Shown here piece after piece: positions 38,833-47,454 of a stretch of 64,000 nucleotides of DNA. Positions within the stretch are counted from its first letter, which is position 1; each line of letters opens with the position of its first letter. A model generated the notes under the pieces. It was not told the origin of the DNA, did not search any database, and saw nothing but the letters and a program-made list of their open reading frames with translations. Origin of the DNA: Micromonospora craniellae (GTDB taxonomy: Bacteria; Actinomycetota; Actinomycetes; Mycobacteriales; Micromonosporaceae); the NCBI RefSeq assembly GCF_014764405.1, contig NZ_CP061725.1, positions 4,960,001-5,024,000 on the forward strand, given 5' to 3'. The translations under genes were made by a program, and so were the position numbers.

Positions 38833-39987
38833 CTACCGGCCGGGTGGCCGACCGAGCATCCCGGTGAGCGCGTCGAGGAGCAGTGGGGTGGCCTGGTTGT
38901 TGGCGAAAAGGTGCCGGGCGTTGCGGCACGGGCTGTGCCGGACCCAGAACTCGGCCGTGGCGCCGGTCGCGTCGGCCACGGTCAGCGTGTCGAACGTGGT
39001 GGGCAAGGGGTGCCCTCGCCAGTCCGGCCACCCGCCGCAGTCGCTGCGCGTGGCGGATCGGTCGAACGTCTCGTTGAGGATCGGCCGCAGGTCGTCCGCG
39101 TCCGCGCGCCGCTGCTCCTGTCGGACCAGTTCGGCGGTGTCGTCATTCACCTCGTACCGGCAGGCGGCGACCTCGATCAGCGGGGTCGGCAGGATCGGAT
39201 ACGGGTCGCTGTGGTGGAACCGGATCCGGTCCGGTGGCTTGGAGTCGCTCATCCGTTCGGCGGGGATCGTGGCCGGGCAGGCCGGGGTCGTGATGGTGGC
39301 CGGGTCGGTGGTGGCGACGAGCTGCTCCCGGTACCGGTCGAGGAACGTCGAGAAGATCCCGAAGTCGACCCCCCTTCCGTGGGTGGCGGTGACCGCCACC
39401 CGGCAGTTCGAGTCCGTCCACACGGTCACCGGCTCGCGGTCGGCGTAGCGCAGCACCAGCACGGTCTGCTCCTGCTGTGCCGCCGCGGTGCACCTCAGCT
39501 CTCCGTCGGCGTACGGACGCCCCCGACCGTCGGTCGGCCGCGACGGCTGGGCGTTGAGCATGCGGACTATCTCGTCCACTCCGGTGGTGAGGGCCCGTGG
39601 GCCGGGGATCTCAGGTGCCGAGTGCAGATTGTCGACCTGCACCTGGCAGTTGATGATCTCGACCGCTCCGGGCGGGACGAGCGGTTCGTCGTCGCCGTAG
39701 CGCACGGCGTCCAGGTCGGGCCGTCCGGCGATGCTGGTCGGGCAGACGACCTCGCCGGCCGGATCGGTGGCCGTCACCGGTGGGGTGGTCCGGTCCGGGC
39801 CCCGCAGGGTCGGCAGGGCGACGCCGAGCGCCACGATCAGGGTGACGGCCGCCGCCGTGGTGGTGACCACCCGGCGGCGGTGCCGGCGTACCCGGGTCCC
39901 GACCTCGGCGATGCGGTCGCGTGGGGCGGGCAGCGGGGGGACGGCGTCGGTGAACAGCCGTCGGATGTCCTCGTCGTCACGGGTCAC
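38833..39987 (-). CDS. Membrane-anchored protein cotranscribed with an ECF sigma factor
   Basis: The 384-residue protein has a cytosolic N-terminus (TRDDEDIRRLFTDAVPPLP), a basic stretch (RRHRRR), one transmembrane helix near residues 40-58 (TAAAVTLIVALGVALPTL), and an extracytoplasmic domain with six or more cysteines. The GTG start overlaps the sigma factor stop by 4 bp. The gene position and single-span topology suggest an anti-sigma-like or sensor partner, but no HxxxCxxC zinc anti-sigma motif is present. This is inference from context. Confidence 0.75.
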   Translation of the reverse strand: MTRDDEDIRRLFTDAVPPLPAPRDRIAEVGTRVRRHRRRVVTTTAAAVTLIVALGVALPTLRGPDRTTPPVTATDPAGEVVCPTSIAGRPDLDAVRYGDDEPLVPPGAVEIINCQVQVDNLHSAPEIPGPRALTTGVDEIVRMLNAQPSRPTDGRGRPYADGELRCTAAAQQEQTVLVLRYADREPVTVWTDSNCRVAVTATHGRGVDFGIFSTFLDRYREQLVATTDPATITTPACPATIPAERMSDSKPPDRIRFHHSDPYPILPTPLIEVAACRYEVNDDTAELVRQEQRRADADDLRPILNETFDRSATRSDCGGWPDWRGHPLPTTFDTLTVADATGATAEFWVRHSPCRNARHLFANNQATPLLLDALTGMLGRPPGR

Positions 39988-40508
39988 GACACGACCTCCC
40001 GTTTGGTGAACAGGTCCAGATTCGGATCGGCACGCAGGTTGCGCAGGGCACGGGACGACTGCACCTTCACCGTGTTCGTCGAACAACCCAGCACCTCGGC
40101 GGTCCGCTCCACGGAGAGGTCCTCGGCGTAGCGCAGCACCACGATCGCCCGCTGCTGGCGGCTGAGCCGGGCCAGCGCCCGGCGAAGCGCGTCCCGGTCG
40201 GCGGTCTCGCGGGCCGGGTCGCCCGGACCAGCGTGCTCGGGTGGTGCGGCGGACGGGACCTCGGAGCGCCAGCGGCGTCGCCACCAGGAGACGTACGTGG
40301 TGAACAGGGCACGTCGCAGGTATGCCTCGGGATGCCCGGTGGACACCGTCGACCAGCGCTGCCACGCGGCGGCGAGCACGGTCTGCAACAGGTCCTCGGC
40401 CCGCCCGACGTCGCCGGTCAGCAGCCAGGCCGACCGGAGCAACGCGGGGGACCGGGCTGTCACGAACTCGGCGAAGCCCTCCGGCGGCGCCGGGTGTCCG
40501 TCGGTCAT
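39984..40508 (-). CDS. SigE-family ECF RNA polymerase sigma factor
   Basis: The 174-residue sigma factor has region 2 (LLRSAWLLTGDVGRAEDLLQ, YLRRALFTTYVSWWRRRWR) and region 4 (LARLSRQQRAIVVLRYAED, SVERTAEVLGCSTNTVKVQ) in the SigE/SigM-type subfamily common in actinobacteria. ATG 40508 follows AGGAGG by 5 bases; an upstream GTG at 40514 lies inside that site. The stop overlaps the membrane-protein gene, so both form one operon. Confidence 0.88.
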   Translation of the reverse strand: MTDGHPAPPEGFAEFVTARSPALLRSAWLLTGDVGRAEDLLQTVLAAAWQRWSTVSTGHPEAYLRRALFTTYVSWWRRRWRSEVPSAAPPEHAGPGDPARETADRDALRRALARLSRQQRAIVVLRYAEDLSVERTAEVLGCSTNTVKVQSSRALRNLRADPNLDLFTKREVVS

Positions 40509-40570
40509 GCGCACCTCCTGGTACGTAGACGCGCACGCCGGGTCGGAAGGTTAACGGACCGCACCGCGAC

Positions 40571-40621
40571 TTGACAGCGACGCCCCTCCGGTTGCATGGT
40601 TAGTTACATGAGTAGTGAACC
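40571..40621 (+). promoter_or_regulatory. Promoter and probable GntR operator of the ABC operon
   Basis: TTGACA at 40571-40576 is a consensus -35 box with a weak -10 (CATGGT, 40595-40600) 18 bp on. Overlapping its end at 40598-40621 is an imperfect palindrome of the form GGTT-N3-TAC-N4-GTA-N3-AACC. YtrA-type GntR regulators bind such two-fold sites, so autorepression of the regulator-transporter operon is likely. Confidence 0.5.
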
Positions 40622-40645
40622 GGCCAACCAAGACGGCAGGCCAGG

Positions 40646-41017
40646 GTGGCGGACGTGATGGAGGACGGTCGACCGATCTTTCTCCAGATCGCGGAGCTGC
40701 TGGAGAACTCGATCCTGGACGGGACGCTGGCCGAGGAGGGGCAGGTGCCGTCCACGAACGAGCTGGCGGCCTTCCACCGGATCAACCCGGCGACCGCCGC
40801 CAAAGGGGTCAACAAGCTCGTCGACGACGGAACGCTCTACAAGAAACGAGGAATCGGGATGTTCGTCTCCTCCGGTGCCCGCGCCAAGCTGCGCGGTCGA
40901 CGCCGTGACGAGTTCGCCCGGCAGTACGTGCAACCGCTGGTCGCCGAGGCACGCAAGCTCGGCATCGACCCGGCGGAACTCAAAAGCATGATCGACACCT
41001 GGGAGGGCGAACGATGA
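40646..41017 (+). CDS. GntR-family regulator, YtrA subfamily
   Basis: The 123-residue protein has the winged HTH of GntR (PIFLQIAELLENSILDG, VPSTNELAAFHRINPAT) and only a short two-helix C-terminal tail, the size and shape of the YtrA subfamily. These repress adjacent ABC transporter operons and respond to envelope stress or antibiotics. GTG 40646 is taken; ATG 40658 is possible and would start nearer the conserved domain. The stop overlaps the ATPase gene by 4 bp. Confidence 0.88.
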   Translation: MADVMEDGRPIFLQIAELLENSILDGTLAEEGQVPSTNELAAFHRINPATAAKGVNKLVDDGTLYKKRGIGMFVSSGARAKLRGRRRDEFARQYVQPLVAEARKLGIDPAELKSMIDTWEGER

Positions 41018-41925
41018 ACCCGGTCGTCACCGTCACCGACCTGACGAAACGTTACCGGGGCGTCACGGCGTTGGACAAGGTCAGCTTCTCGCTCGCCGGG
41101 AACCGGATCTACGGCCTGCTGGGGCGCAACGGCGCCGGCAAGACCACCCTGATGCAGATCCTCACCGCACAGAACTTCGCCACCTCCGGCGAGATCGCGG
41201 TCTTCGGGCAGCACCCGTACGAGAACGAGAGCGTGCTCTCCCGGACCTGCTTCATCAAGGAGAGCCAGACGTACCCGTCGAACCTGCGGGTGGAGCACGT
41301 GCTACGGGCGGCCATGTTGGTCTATCCGAACTGGGACGAGGAGTTCGCCCGGCAGTTGGTCGACGACTTCCGGCTGCCGCCGCGGCGCAACGTCCGCAAG
41401 CTCTCCCGGGGCATGCTCTCCTCGCTCGGCATCGTCGTCGGGCTCGCCTCGCGTGCCCCGCTGACCTTCTTCGACGAGCCGTACCTCGGCCTCGACGCGG
41501 TCGCCCGGCAGATCTTCTACGACCGGCTGCTGGCCGACTACACCGAACACCCCCGCACCATCGTGCTGTCGACCCACCTCATCGACGAGGTCAGCGACCT
41601 GATCGAGCACGTGCTGCTGATCGACGGCGGGCGGCTGCTGCTGGACGAGGAGGCGGAGGCGCTGCGCGGTCAGGTGCTCACCGTCTCCGGCCCGGTCGCG
41701 GCGGTGGACGAGTTCACCCGTACCGCCACCGAGCTGCACCGGGTGCTGCTCGCCGGCACGGCCCGCGCCACCGTACGCGGAGACTTCGGCCCGGCCGAGC
41801 GGGAACGGGCCCGATCCCTGGGCCTCGGCCTGGAGGCGTCCTCGCTCCAAGAAACCGTCGTGCGCCTGACCACGTCGAGCAACGGCCACGCGGCCGACGC
41901 GACCAGCAAGGAGGCCGTCCGATGA
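41014..41925 (+). CDS. ABC transporter ATP-binding protein
   Basis: The 303-residue ATPase has Walker A GRNGAGKTT near residue 37, a degenerate signature LSRGMLSSLGI near 130, Walker B LTFFDEPYLGLD near 150, and an H-loop STHLIDEV. It couples ATP hydrolysis to export through the adjacent permease. It is the second gene of a GntR-ATPase-permease operon with ATGA overlaps on both sides. Substrate unknown. Confidence 0.92.
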   Translation: MNPVVTVTDLTKRYRGVTALDKVSFSLAGNRIYGLLGRNGAGKTTLMQILTAQNFATSGEIAVFGQHPYENESVLSRTCFIKESQTYPSNLRVEHVLRAAMLVYPNWDEEFARQLVDDFRLPPRRNVRKLSRGMLSSLGIVVGLASRAPLTFFDEPYLGLDAVARQIFYDRLLADYTEHPRTIVLSTHLIDEVSDLIEHVLLIDGGRLLLDEEAEALRGQVLTVSGPVAAVDEFTRTATELHRVLLAGTARATVRGDFGPAERERARSLGLGLEASSLQETVVRLTTSSNGHAADATSKEAVR

Positions 41926-42617
41926 ACCGCACACTGACCGTCGCCCGGCTTCAGTTCGTCGCCTGGCCCAGCATGGTCGGCTGGCCCTGGGGGATTCTCG
42001 CCCTCAGCTTCCTCATCAACCTGGCGCTCTTCACCGCCATGAACGAGACCGTCGACGCCACACCGACCACCGGTGGCCTGGCCAGCATCTACGTCGTGAT
42101 GTTCGTGGCCTGCATCAACGTGATCACCCAGGACTTCCCGTTCGCGATCGGGTTGGGCGTCTCGCGCCGTAGCTTCTACCTCGGCAACGTGCTCCAGTTC
42201 GGGGGGCAGGCGATCGTCTACGCGGCGGCGCTCTACCTGCTCTCCATGATCGAGGAGGCCACCGGCGGCTGGGGCATCGACCTGACCTTCTTCGGCATCC
42301 CGTTCCTCTGGGTGGAGAACCCGGTACTGCGTTTCCTCGGCTTCGCGATTCCGTTCCTGCTGCTCGGCTTCCTGGGGATCGCGATCGCCCTGGTGTTCAA
42401 GCGGTGGGGCGTCAACGGCATGCTCACCCTGAGCACCGTGGCGCTGGTCGTGATTGGCGGGACCGTGGTCCTGGCCACCTGGCGGGGCTGGTGGTCGGCG
42501 ATCGGAGGCTGGTTCGCAGATCAGTCGGGTGCCGCCCTGCTCGTCGGCTGGCCGGCGCTGTTCACGCTGCCGCTCGCGGCCGCCAGCTACCTGATCATCC
42601 GGCGCGCGACGCCCTGA
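41922..42617 (+). CDS. ABC transporter permease
   Basis: The 231-residue membrane protein has six predicted hydrophobic segments (for example ILALSFLINLALFTAM, IYVVMFVACINVI, PFLLLGFLGIAIALVF, LPLAAASYLII). It is the membrane partner of the preceding ATPase and starts with a 4-bp overlap. It is small, as in YtrC/ABC-2-like exporters, and two copies would pair with an ATPase dimer. A strong hairpin follows the stop. Confidence 0.85.
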   Translation: MNRTLTVARLQFVAWPSMVGWPWGILALSFLINLALFTAMNETVDATPTTGGLASIYVVMFVACINVITQDFPFAIGLGVSRRSFYLGNVLQFGGQAIVYAAALYLLSMIEEATGGWGIDLTFFGIPFLWVENPVLRFLGFAIPFLLLGFLGIAIALVFKRWGVNGMLTLSTVALVVIGGTVVLATWRGWWSAIGGWFADQSGAALLVGWPALFTLPLAAASYLIIRRATP

Positions 42618-42670
42618 CCGTCAACGCGCCGGTGATGACGCCCGACGCGGTTGGCCGGGCGCAACGGGGG

Positions 42671-42701
42671 CGGCCCCTCCCGACCGTGTCGGGAGGGGCC
42701 G
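42671..42701. terminator. Bidirectional terminator between permease and amylase genes
   Basis: A perfect 14-bp stem (CGGCCCCTCCCGAC with its complement) and a 3-base loop separate two convergent genes, 53 bp after the permease stop and 15 bp beyond the amylase stop. Confidence 0.75.
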
Positions 42702-42715
42702 CGTGCCGGCTGCGT

Positions 42716-44884
42716 TCAGCGCCAGGTGTCGGTCAGGGTGACCGATCCGGTGGCGGTGGCGGTACGGTTCCCGCCCGACTCCCAGACCACCTGGCCCGAG
42801 TCGGTGCGCTTGACGTACTTGTAGGAGAACGTGGTGCCGGCCGGCACGGTCAACCCACCGGTCCAGACCGGGTAGGCGGTCGGTGACAGCCGGACGCCCT
42901 TGGCCGGGTCCCAGCCGCCGAGGGCGGGCAGGTCACCGACGACATAGACGTTCTGGCCGAGGGTCGTGGTGGCGGTGGCCCGGAAGGAAACCGTCGTGGC
43001 GGCCGGCGGGTTGCCGGCCTGTTGGTTCCAGGTGGCGGTCAGGGCCGTGCCGGCGGTGCCGGTGCGATTGGGGTCGTTCTCCCACTGCACCGCCCCGTTG
43101 CCGACCTTGACCAGCTTCCACTCGAACGCGGTGCCCGCCGGCACCGACACCGATCCGCTCCAGGTCGGGTAGCTGCCCGAGGTGGTGGACAGCTTGACCC
43201 CGTTCGCCGGGTTCCAGGAGCCGAGCGCCGGGATCGAGCCGACGACGTACACCTCCTGGCCGGGGTTGGTGGAGACGGTCGCGGTGAACCGGGTCGATCC
43301 GGCCGGGACCGACGGGCTCGCGGTCGGGGTCGGCGAGCCGGTCGGGGTCGCCGTCGGGGTCGGGGTGGTGCCGTCCAGGCGGGCGTCGACGTGCAGGGCG
43401 ACCGCCTGGTCGGCGGCGATGGACGCGGTGAAGGCGCCACCGGAGACGGTCACCGCACCACCGGGGCATGCCCCGGTGGACCGGTCGTACGCGCCCCGGC
43501 CGACGTTGCAGTAGCGGCCGTCCGGCAACGAGGTGGCGAAGCTACGGCTCCACGCGCTGTTGGTGGCGTTGAAGGCGGCGTATCCCCGGTTGCCACGGGC
43601 GAAGGCCAACCGCCCGTTGCCGTCGGTGACCACCGACCCGATGCCGGTGCCGGCGACCGCGTTACGGAAGCCCGGCATACCCGCCACCCCCGCGTTGCGG
43701 TGCTCGCAGATCCAGGCGCTGCCGCCGCAGTCGGCGGCCAGCGTGGTGCCGTTGGACGTGCTGGGCGGGCCCTGTCCGTGCACCGAACCGAACGCGTAGC
43801 TCGACATGAGCTGGGGCCGACCGTACGGGTGGGCCATCATGAACGTGTCCGCCAGGTAGTAGCGGGCACCGCTCTTGTAGGTCAGCGTCGGGTTCTCGCG
43901 CTGGGTGTCGTGGTTGTCGATGAAGACCACCGCCTGCCCGGCGGTGAGCCCGCCGTAGTTGGGCAGGTTGCCCAACTGGGCGATGTTGCCGTCGCGGAAC
44001 GCCGACGAGACCGCGCGCTGGTAGTCGAAGTTGGTCACCCCGCCGTACGGCGCGTACGCGGTGTAGGGGATCGTGCCGTCGCCGTACACCTCGTGGAACA
44101 GGTCCGGCCGGCCGCCGAAGCCGGGCACGTCGCGCAGCCGGTTGATGATGTCGCCCAGGTGCGCCTCCTGCACGTGCTTGGCCGCGTCCACCCGGAAGCC
44201 GGCCACGCCCAGGTCGATCACCGCGTTCATGTACTTGGCGATCTTCCGCCGTACCTCGGGGTCGGCGGTGTTCAGGTCGGCCAGGTCGAGCAGTTCGCAG
44301 TCCTGGACCTCCTGCTTGTTGCCCCAGTTGCTGATCCGCCGGTAGCAGGGCGCGAAGTCGCCGTATCCGTAGCTGTCGCCGGAACCGTCGTTGAACAGGT
44401 TGGGGTAGCTGTACTTGCTGTAGACGGTGCCGGCGCTGCCCGGGCCACTGCCCGCCGAGCCGGTGCCGCTCATGTGGTTGAGCACCATGTCCACATAGAT
44501 CTTCACGCCCTGGGCGCGGCAGCGCTCGATCATGTCGACGAACTGGGCCTTCGTGCCGCGTCGCGTCGCGTCCAGCCGGTACGACACCGGTTGGTAGTCC
44601 TGCCACCACGGGTACGTGGCGCCCTCGGCGCTGGGCAGCACCACGTGCTCCTGCGGCGGGGAGACCTGCACGCCGCCCCAGCCGTTCGGCCCGAGCGTGC
44701 TCTCGCACTCGTCGGCGACGGAGTCCCACCGCCACTGGAACAGGTGGACGATCGCGTCGCCATTGGCGCGTACGTCGGCCGCGCTGGCCGGCGCGGTGCC
44801 GGCGGCGACGACGGTGAGACCGGCCGCGACGAGTGTCGCGGCCAGGGCCGCGGGTATCGCGGCGCGGGGACGGGGGATTCGCAC
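42716..44884 (-). CDS. Secreted alpha-amylase with two C-terminal CBM20 starch-binding domains
   Basis: The 722-residue secreted GH13 enzyme hydrolyses alpha-1,4 bonds of starch. A signal peptide (MRIPRPRAAIPAALAATL...) probably ends at ASA near residue 35. Catalytic regions are GFRVDAAKH (nucleophile Asp, about residue 232), FHEVYGDG (acid/base Glu, about 265) and FIDNHDTQ (Asp, about 325), in the order usual for actinobacterial alpha-amylases. A TPTPTATPTG linker is followed by two similar CBM20-like domains (VYVVGSIPALGSW and VYVVGDLPALGGW). Two CBM20 copies are more than the common single one. GTG 44884 follows GAGGAGGG. Upstream repeats suggest maltose/glucose control. Confidence 0.94.
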   Translation of the reverse strand: MRIPRPRAAIPAALAATLVAAGLTVVAAGTAPASAADVRANGDAIVHLFQWRWDSVADECESTLGPNGWGGVQVSPPQEHVVLPSAEGATYPWWQDYQPVSYRLDATRRGTKAQFVDMIERCRAQGVKIYVDMVLNHMSGTGSAGSGPGSAGTVYSKYSYPNLFNDGSGDSYGYGDFAPCYRRISNWGNKQEVQDCELLDLADLNTADPEVRRKIAKYMNAVIDLGVAGFRVDAAKHVQEAHLGDIINRLRDVPGFGGRPDLFHEVYGDGTIPYTAYAPYGGVTNFDYQRAVSSAFRDGNIAQLGNLPNYGGLTAGQAVVFIDNHDTQRENPTLTYKSGARYYLADTFMMAHPYGRPQLMSSYAFGSVHGQGPPSTSNGTTLAADCGGSAWICEHRNAGVAGMPGFRNAVAGTGIGSVVTDGNGRLAFARGNRGYAAFNATNSAWSRSFATSLPDGRYCNVGRGAYDRSTGACPGGAVTVSGGAFTASIAADQAVALHVDARLDGTTPTPTATPTGSPTPTASPSVPAGSTRFTATVSTNPGQEVYVVGSIPALGSWNPANGVKLSTTSGSYPTWSGSVSVPAGTAFEWKLVKVGNGAVQWENDPNRTGTAGTALTATWNQQAGNPPAATTVSFRATATTTLGQNVYVVGDLPALGGWDPAKGVRLSPTAYPVWTGGLTVPAGTTFSYKYVKRTDSGQVVWESGGNRTATATGSVTLTDTWR

Positions 44885-44934
44885 GGGCCCTCCTCGGGGG
44901 ACGGTCAGGCATAACGTGGTGACAGCAACGGTTC

Positions 44935-45069
44935 CTGCAAGTTATGCAAGAACTTGCGGTTAGGGCGTGACCGTAACAGTGACGTCGATCCTTGGGAACC
45001 TCTGATTCACAAGTCGATCCAATGGCGGTCAGCCTCTTGCGGATCACTGAAAACACTGCAAGAATTTGC
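44935..45069 (-). promoter_or_regulatory. MalR/LacI-type operator repeats upstream of the amylase gene
   Basis: GCAAG-AA-CTTGC at 44946-44957 is a two-fold site. It is flanked by CTGCAAG at 44935-44941, and a partial copy TGCAAGAATTTGC lies at 45057-45069, with CTTGCGG near 45036. CTTGCA/TGCAAG repeats are the known control elements of actinobacterial amylase and chitinase genes bound by MalR/Reg1-like LacI regulators. The first cluster is 50-75 bp before the start codon. No confident -35/-10 pair was placed. Confidence 0.55.
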
Positions 45070-45995
45070 GCCCACGTGGGCCGGAACGGTCGACGGCTCA
45101 GAGACCGTCGGGTAACCGGCTCGGGGCGTTGTGTGACGGCGAGACACGTCGATGCGGGACGCTCGACAAATAGGTCATCCCCGCCATGATCGGGTTGTGT
45201 GTGCAACGTAGACCTTGGCGGGGATGACGCCCGCTCATGCTATCCGTCGAGCTTGACCGACGCGATGTGGGCGATCCTGGCCCCTCTCATGCCGGTGCGT
45301 GACCTGCGTAGAGGCGGCCGGCCCCGTAAGTGGGACGACCGGCTGATCCTCGACTCGATCTTCTACGTGCTGCGGTCGGGCTGTGCGTGGCGAATGATGC
45401 CGCGTGATCTGGCGCCGCCGGATGCGGCGCATCGCTGGTTCACCGCTTGGCGTAGAAACGGGACGTGGGATGCGATCCACGACGAGCTTCGCCGGCAGGT
45501 ACGGGTGGCGGCGGGTCGTGGGCCGGAGCCGACCGCGGCGGTGTTGGACGCCCAGTCGATCAAATCCAGCGAGGGTGGCGAATGCCGTGGGTTCGATATG
45601 GGCAAGAAGACGACAGGCCGTAAGCGGCATCTGGTTGTCGACACGATGGGGTTGATCCTGGTGGTGATGGTCACCTCCGCCTCCGTCAACGACCGTCCTG
45701 GAGGCCGGCGGATCCTGCAACGACTGGCCGAGGCATTCGCCACCGTCGCGCTGGTGTGGGCCGACGGCGGCTACGCCAACAGCATCGACTCCAGCCTGTT
45801 GAGCTGGGCAAAGGACAAGCTCGGAATCCTGCTGGAGATCGTCAAGCGCACCGACGATGTCAAGGGCTTCAAGGTCCTGCCGCGTAGGTGGGTGGTGGAG
45901 AGGGTGCGCCGTGAGGCGCTGATTGATCGAGTGGAGGTGAGAGACCGTAACTGGATAGGTGCTGGAACATCGGGTATGCGTGTACGCCGATTTGC

Positions 45996-47444
45996 TCAGG
46001 TGGTGGCGGGGATCCAGGGGTTTCCGGTGACGGCTTGGATCAGGGCGTCGAGCATGTTGTTGCCTTGGCGGATGGCGGTGGCGGTGTAGCTGCGGATGGC
46101 GGCGAAGTGTTCGGCGCCGGTCATGGTGCGCATGCTTCCGGAGACCTTGATCCGTAGTTTCGGCATACGGATGGTCTGTTCGGCGGCGTTGTTGTCGAAG
46201 GGGACGGCCGGGTCGGTGACGAATCGTAGGTAGTCGTCGCGGCGGTCGCGGAGCCGGACGAACAGGGCGTGGTGTTTGCGCTGGAGTTTGCCGTCGCGGC
46301 CGGCGGTGGCCTGCGCGCCGAGCACGACGGCGGAGCGCAGCAGGTACTGCTGCTCGCGTAGGGCGTCCGGGTTCGCTGTGTCCTGCCCGGTGTGGGCGTC
46401 GTCGGCCAGGCGGTTGAGCCGGCGCAGCGCGTTGATGGCTTGGGTGGCGAGGTCGGCGGTGGGGCCGGTGGCGGTGTCGGTGACGTAGACCAGTTCACGC
46501 AGCACGTGGGCGTTGCACAGGGCGTGGTTGGCGCTGGTGTAGGTGTCGTATGGCGCCCACGCGTCGTGCACGGCGACACCGGTGAAGCCGGGCAGGACAC
46601 CGGCGTCGTCAATGGCGGCGGCGCCGCGTCTGCGGTGCGCCGTGAGGAGCACGTCGGTGCCGGTGGACGCGGAGTGCAGCCAGGCCAGACGGCCTTCGAC
46701 GCGCATCCCGGTCTCGTCGAAGTGCACGACCGGCGCCTGCCGGATCCGGTCGCGGATCACCGGCAGCACCTGCTCGATGATGCCGAGGGCGGTGCGTTTG
46801 ACCCAGGCGGTGACCGTGGCCGCCGCGACCGGCAGGCCGAACAGGTCCCGCAGCGCGTCGGCGGTACGGCCGATCGACAGGAACTGCCCGTGCAACAGGT
46901 AGACCCCGATCGCGGCGATCCGCGGCCCGTACACGGCAGGCGCGGTGGCCTCGGCGGGCCCGATGCCGGTGGTGCGATGTCCACACGGGCAGGCGAGGGT
47001 GACGATCTGATGCTCGGTCACCACGACCGTCGGTTCCGGAATGTCGAACACCTGCCGCCGGGTCACGGACACTTCGGCCGCGCCGGCCAGATCGTTGTCG
47101 CAGCCCGCGCACACCTCGGGGGTGTGCCGCACGATGACGTCGGGGTCGGCGACCTGCTCCAGAGTGGCGCCGGGCTGCCCGGCCGGGCGCCCCGGCCCCC
47201 GCCCGGACCTACCGCGCAAAGATTTGGGTGCCGGCTTGGCCAGCCCGTCCGTCGACGGCGGTTTCGAGGAGTTCTTCGACGACTGCTTCAGCTGGGCTTC
47301 CAGATCAGCGATCCGGCACTTCGCCGTACTGAGGTCAGCCTCCAGCTCCGCGATCCGCCCGAGCGCCTGATCCAACCGGGCGAACAGGTCCGCGTTCAGC
47401 GCAAGCAGCTGCTCATACGACGGCTGCGAAGGATCGGCGGGCAC
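45996..47444 (-). CDS. IS66-family transposase (copy 2)
   Basis: The 482-residue protein is identical to the one at 33303-34751. Its GTG start is 10 bp from the edge of IS1380 copy C, so its original promoter is displaced. Confidence 0.93.
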   Translation of the reverse strand: MPADPSQPSYEQLLALNADLFARLDQALGRIAELEADLSTAKCRIADLEAQLKQSSKNSSKPPSTDGLAKPAPKSLRGRSGRGPGRPAGQPGATLEQVADPDVIVRHTPEVCAGCDNDLAGAAEVSVTRRQVFDIPEPTVVVTEHQIVTLACPCGHRTTGIGPAEATAPAVYGPRIAAIGVYLLHGQFLSIGRTADALRDLFGLPVAAATVTAWVKRTALGIIEQVLPVIRDRIRQAPVVHFDETGMRVEGRLAWLHSASTGTDVLLTAHRRRGAAAIDDAGVLPGFTGVAVHDAWAPYDTYTSANHALCNAHVLRELVYVTDTATGPTADLATQAINALRRLNRLADDAHTGQDTANPDALREQQYLLRSAVVLGAQATAGRDGKLQRKHHALFVRLRDRRDDYLRFVTDPAVPFDNNAAEQTIRMPKLRIKVSGSMRTMTGAEHFAAIRSYTATAIRQGNNMLDALIQAVTGNPWIPATT

Positions 47445-47454
47445 GAACGGTCAA

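Noticed and set aside
43022..44914. A 630-codon plus-strand frame opposite the amylase gene
   Set aside because: Antisense shadow; Val/Arg/Gly-rich composition with no domain.
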